Origin: a virus
Reading direction: 5' to 3' (one strand)
Virus record (IMG/VR): IMGVR_UViG_3300034061_000175
Span: 1-30,740 of that record
DNA length: 30,740 nt
Shown: piece by piece, positions 29,135 through 30,740 of the stretch
Layout of the letters: every line of letters begins with the position of its first letter
Position numbering within the stretch: position 1 is the stretch's first letter
Notes under the pieces: generated by a model
Seen by the model: the letters and a program-made list of their open reading frames with translations, nothing else
The model's database searches: none
Told to the model about the DNA's origin: nothing
Position numbers and translations under genes: made by a program

Positions 29135-29143
29135 ACTATATTA
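29135..29143 (-). promoter_or_regulatory. TAATATAGT element before the tape measure gene
   Basis: Minus strand AATTTAATATAGTTTATG, 2 nt from the start, filling most of the 13-nt gap after the 923-residue tail gene. The short gap makes a promoter unlikely. Confidence 0.45.
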
Positions 29144-29145
29144 AA

Positions 29146-30740
29146 TTAAGGGTAGACACGTATTTCTAAAGTATTGTAATCTAATAAACCATCGGTTAAC
29201 GTATTCGTGAAATCAAGTGTCCGTATTTCGATAGTGTTTGCAGAAGTCCAAAAGATTCTTAAATAAGTGTCTACTTGACTATTTGAAACCATTAAGTAAA
29301 CTTTTCCCTGAGTAGGAAAAGCACCCGTTAACGTAGCTTCATATCTACCTATGGCAGCACGAGTGAAAACTAAATCGCCTAAATCATTTTCAAGTATGTT
29401 TAACGTAGGGTCGTTAGTTCCTGTTTGACTAATTAAAGCTATGTACTTTGAATAGATAGGTAAAGCTGTTGTTACGCTTTGCCCGTTGATAGTTTCTATT
29501 TGTAGGTTTTTTGTTATTATTCCGTCTTCCGATAAGGCTTGTCCGTTACCCTCTATTACGGCTTTTACGTTTTGGTTTATTACGTTACCTCTTCCTTTTA
29601 CATCTGCGTTTCCTAAGATTACGTTACTTTGTTGTGTTCGTGTTCTTACAACGCTTTCACTACTTACCGCAACTATCGTGTCTTGAAATGGCGTTCCGTT
29701 ACCGGTCTGAAATGGCACTAACTCTATTTCACTATCAACGCTTATTAATTCGACTTTTGTTAACGATGTACTATTTGCGTCGTAGTCAATAACCTTGTTA
29801 ATATTCCACCAAGAATTATCTATTCTTATTTTGTCGTTTAGCCTTAATGATTGAATATCCAACTCATTCAAATCAAAGTAAGCTGTAAGCATTTTACCGA
29901 CGTTGATTTGATTTATCGTTCTTCTCCAGTATAAGTTATATAGATTGTTATTTGTTAGCGTAGAAGGCTCGTAATAGTAATAGTCACACGTTCCGAAGTT
30001 GATGTCGTAAGTCGGTAATAATGGGTTATCGAAATGCCCGACAGCCGGATAAGTAGTTATGCCTGTAGTGCCTATATTTAAAGAAGGCGTGTTCGGAAAC
30101 TCGATATCAAATATATCGTAAGGTAAACAATTAAACACCCCTCCATCTAATAAAACACGAATGTTAATCTTCGGTGCTGCTCCCGCAATATTCGGGACAT
30201 ACGCATCGAAAATAGTTCTTACTATGGGTGTAGGACTAAACACCAACTCTTTAACGTCGGTATCTCTTACATACTCATTATCGAAGGTGTATTCTATTTG
30301 TCCGTATATCTCGTTTGTAATATCCGTAAATATCGTGTTAGGACTATCCTTATCAGCTTTGTAAGTAAGTCGTAATTTCTTAGAAGTAACTTCAGGTAAA
30401 AATTGTAGGTTTTGTTCTCGGTCTTTTGCTAACTTATTAGTCCAATCTTTGTTAGCTCCATTATCATAGTAATTATCTCTATGTTCTAAGATTAGATTAT
30501 TAGGTTGGTCTTCGTCTATTTCTACGTATAAGTTGTACATCTGAAAGATAGACTTAACGAAATCGCTTTGTTTAATCTTTGATGGGACGAATGAGTTAAC
30601 AGCTACAACCGCATTATAAGACACTACATTTGCACTCGGTAGAATCTCAAGTTTTAAAGTCGTAAGGTCAACTTGTGGATTTACTTGAACGTTTGTGCCT
30701 CCACCCGGTGCGCCTCCACTTTGCCACCTTTTAACACCAG
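29146..30740 (-). CDS. Large tail structural protein, C-terminal part (continues from position 1)
   Basis: Continuation of the gene that begins at 1348; the part 30570-30740 is the duplicated overlap. The frame ends at 29146 (IRVYP, stop). A GTG at 30624 would start a 492-residue protein but only because the sequence was opened here; upstream codons (...EILPSANV) are open in the repeated segment and join the 1-1348 frame. The last third has a VVRTRTQQSNVILGNADVKG segment, like intramolecular-chaperone or fibre-attachment regions. It is probably a tail-tip protein. Confidence 0.85.
   Translation of the reverse strand, partial: GVKRWQSGGAPGGGTNVQVNPQVDLTTLKLEILPSANVVSYNAVVAVNSFVPSKIKQSDFVKSIFQMYNLYVEIDEDQPNNLILEHRDNYYDNGANKDWTNKLAKDREQNLQFLPEVTSKKLRLTYKADKDSPNTIFTDITNEIYGQIEYTFDNEYVRDTDVKELVFSPTPIVRTIFDAYVPNIAGAAPKINIRVLLDGGVFNCLPYDIFDIEFPNTPSLNIGTTGITTYPAVGHFDNPLLPTYDINFGTCDYYYYEPSTLTNNNLYNLYWRRTINQINVGKMLTAYFDLNELDIQSLRLNDKIRIDNSWWNINKVIDYDANSTSLTKVELISVDSEIELVPFQTGNGTPFQDTIVAVSSESVVRTRTQQSNVILGNADVKGRGNVINQNVKAVIEGNGQALSEDGIITKNLQIETINGQSVTTALPIYSKYIALISQTGTNDPTLNILENDLGDLVFTRAAIGRYEATLTGAFPTQGKVYLMVSNSQVDTYLRIFWTSANTIEIRTLDFTNTLTDGLLDYNTLEIRVYP
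30570..30740. repeat. Terminal redundancy, right copy
   Basis: Second copy of 1-171, with G at 30697 for A at 128. See the left copy. Confidence 0.95.

Noticed and set aside
30108-30117. TATATTTG box as a promoter in the large tail gene
   Set aside because: Mid-gene, with no downstream gene start nearby; likely chance in AT-rich DNA. A similar box at about 18750 in the portal gene is rejected for the same reason.
29146-30624. A 492-aa protein starting at GTG 30624
   Set aside because: The frame is open upstream and joins the 1-1348 frame across the circular junction; the GTG is internal to a protein of about 923 residues.
1-30740. Integrase, CI-type repressor, reverse transcriptase or CRISPR array
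   Set aside because: I searched for these by motif and repeat pattern and saw none; the small HTH protein at 6427-6651 alone is not evidence of lysogeny.

Overview
The window is one complete tailed-phage genome, opened inside a gene. The last 171 bases (30570-30740) repeat the first 171 with a single mismatch, and one long reading frame runs in frame through the junction, so the circular unit is 30,569 bp. The host is most likely a member of the Bacteroidota, probably Flavobacteria-like. The DNA is AT-rich, Shine-Dalgarno sites are essentially absent, and the promoters fit the Bacteroidota form (TTG, 17-20 nt, TATATTTG). HK97-type head genes, a tape measure protein and tail genes indicate a siphovirus-like virion. 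I see no integrase and no clear lysogeny module.

Nearly all genes lie on the minus strand, tightly packed with ATGA-type overlaps; read in that direction the map has three parts. (1) Early and replication region, about 15094 down to 6427. A promoter at 15066-15094 starts a run of small genes and an orphan DNA methyltransferase, followed by a DnaA-domain-IV-like protein. Next come a structured RNA with a terminator, a replication initiator whose gene carries iteron-like repeats (a probable origin), a DnaB-like helicase, NinG, a small nuclease-like protein, an Erf annealing protein with a YqaJ-type exonuclease, a tRNA-like gene, and an SSB-tailed small protein. (2) Packaging region, 6384-2860: small membrane and basic proteins, a sigma-factor-like protein, and the small and large terminase subunits. 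(3) Virion and lysis region, from 2828 across the junction down to 15195: tail proteins, tape measure, fibre-like proteins, an HNH endonuclease, protease-scaffold, major capsid protein, tube-like protein, portal, connector, holin, amidase, u-spanin-like protein and a phosphoesterase.

Two genes (22240-23497) break the pattern. They lie on the plus strand behind their own promoter, sit where tail assembly chaperones are expected, and look like diverged copies of each other.

The least ordinary elements are: a minus-strand RNA at 11736-11831 with two hairpins whose loops are perfectly complementary over 8 nt, ending in a terminator just before the replication genes; six GTGCTTTG repeats spaced 11-12 bp inside the initiator gene, next to an AT-rich 15-bp tandem repeat; a 145-nt non-canonical tRNA-like gene set between 23-bp perfect direct repeats that duplicate a gene junction; and a TAATATAGT element 1-5 nt before six start codons.
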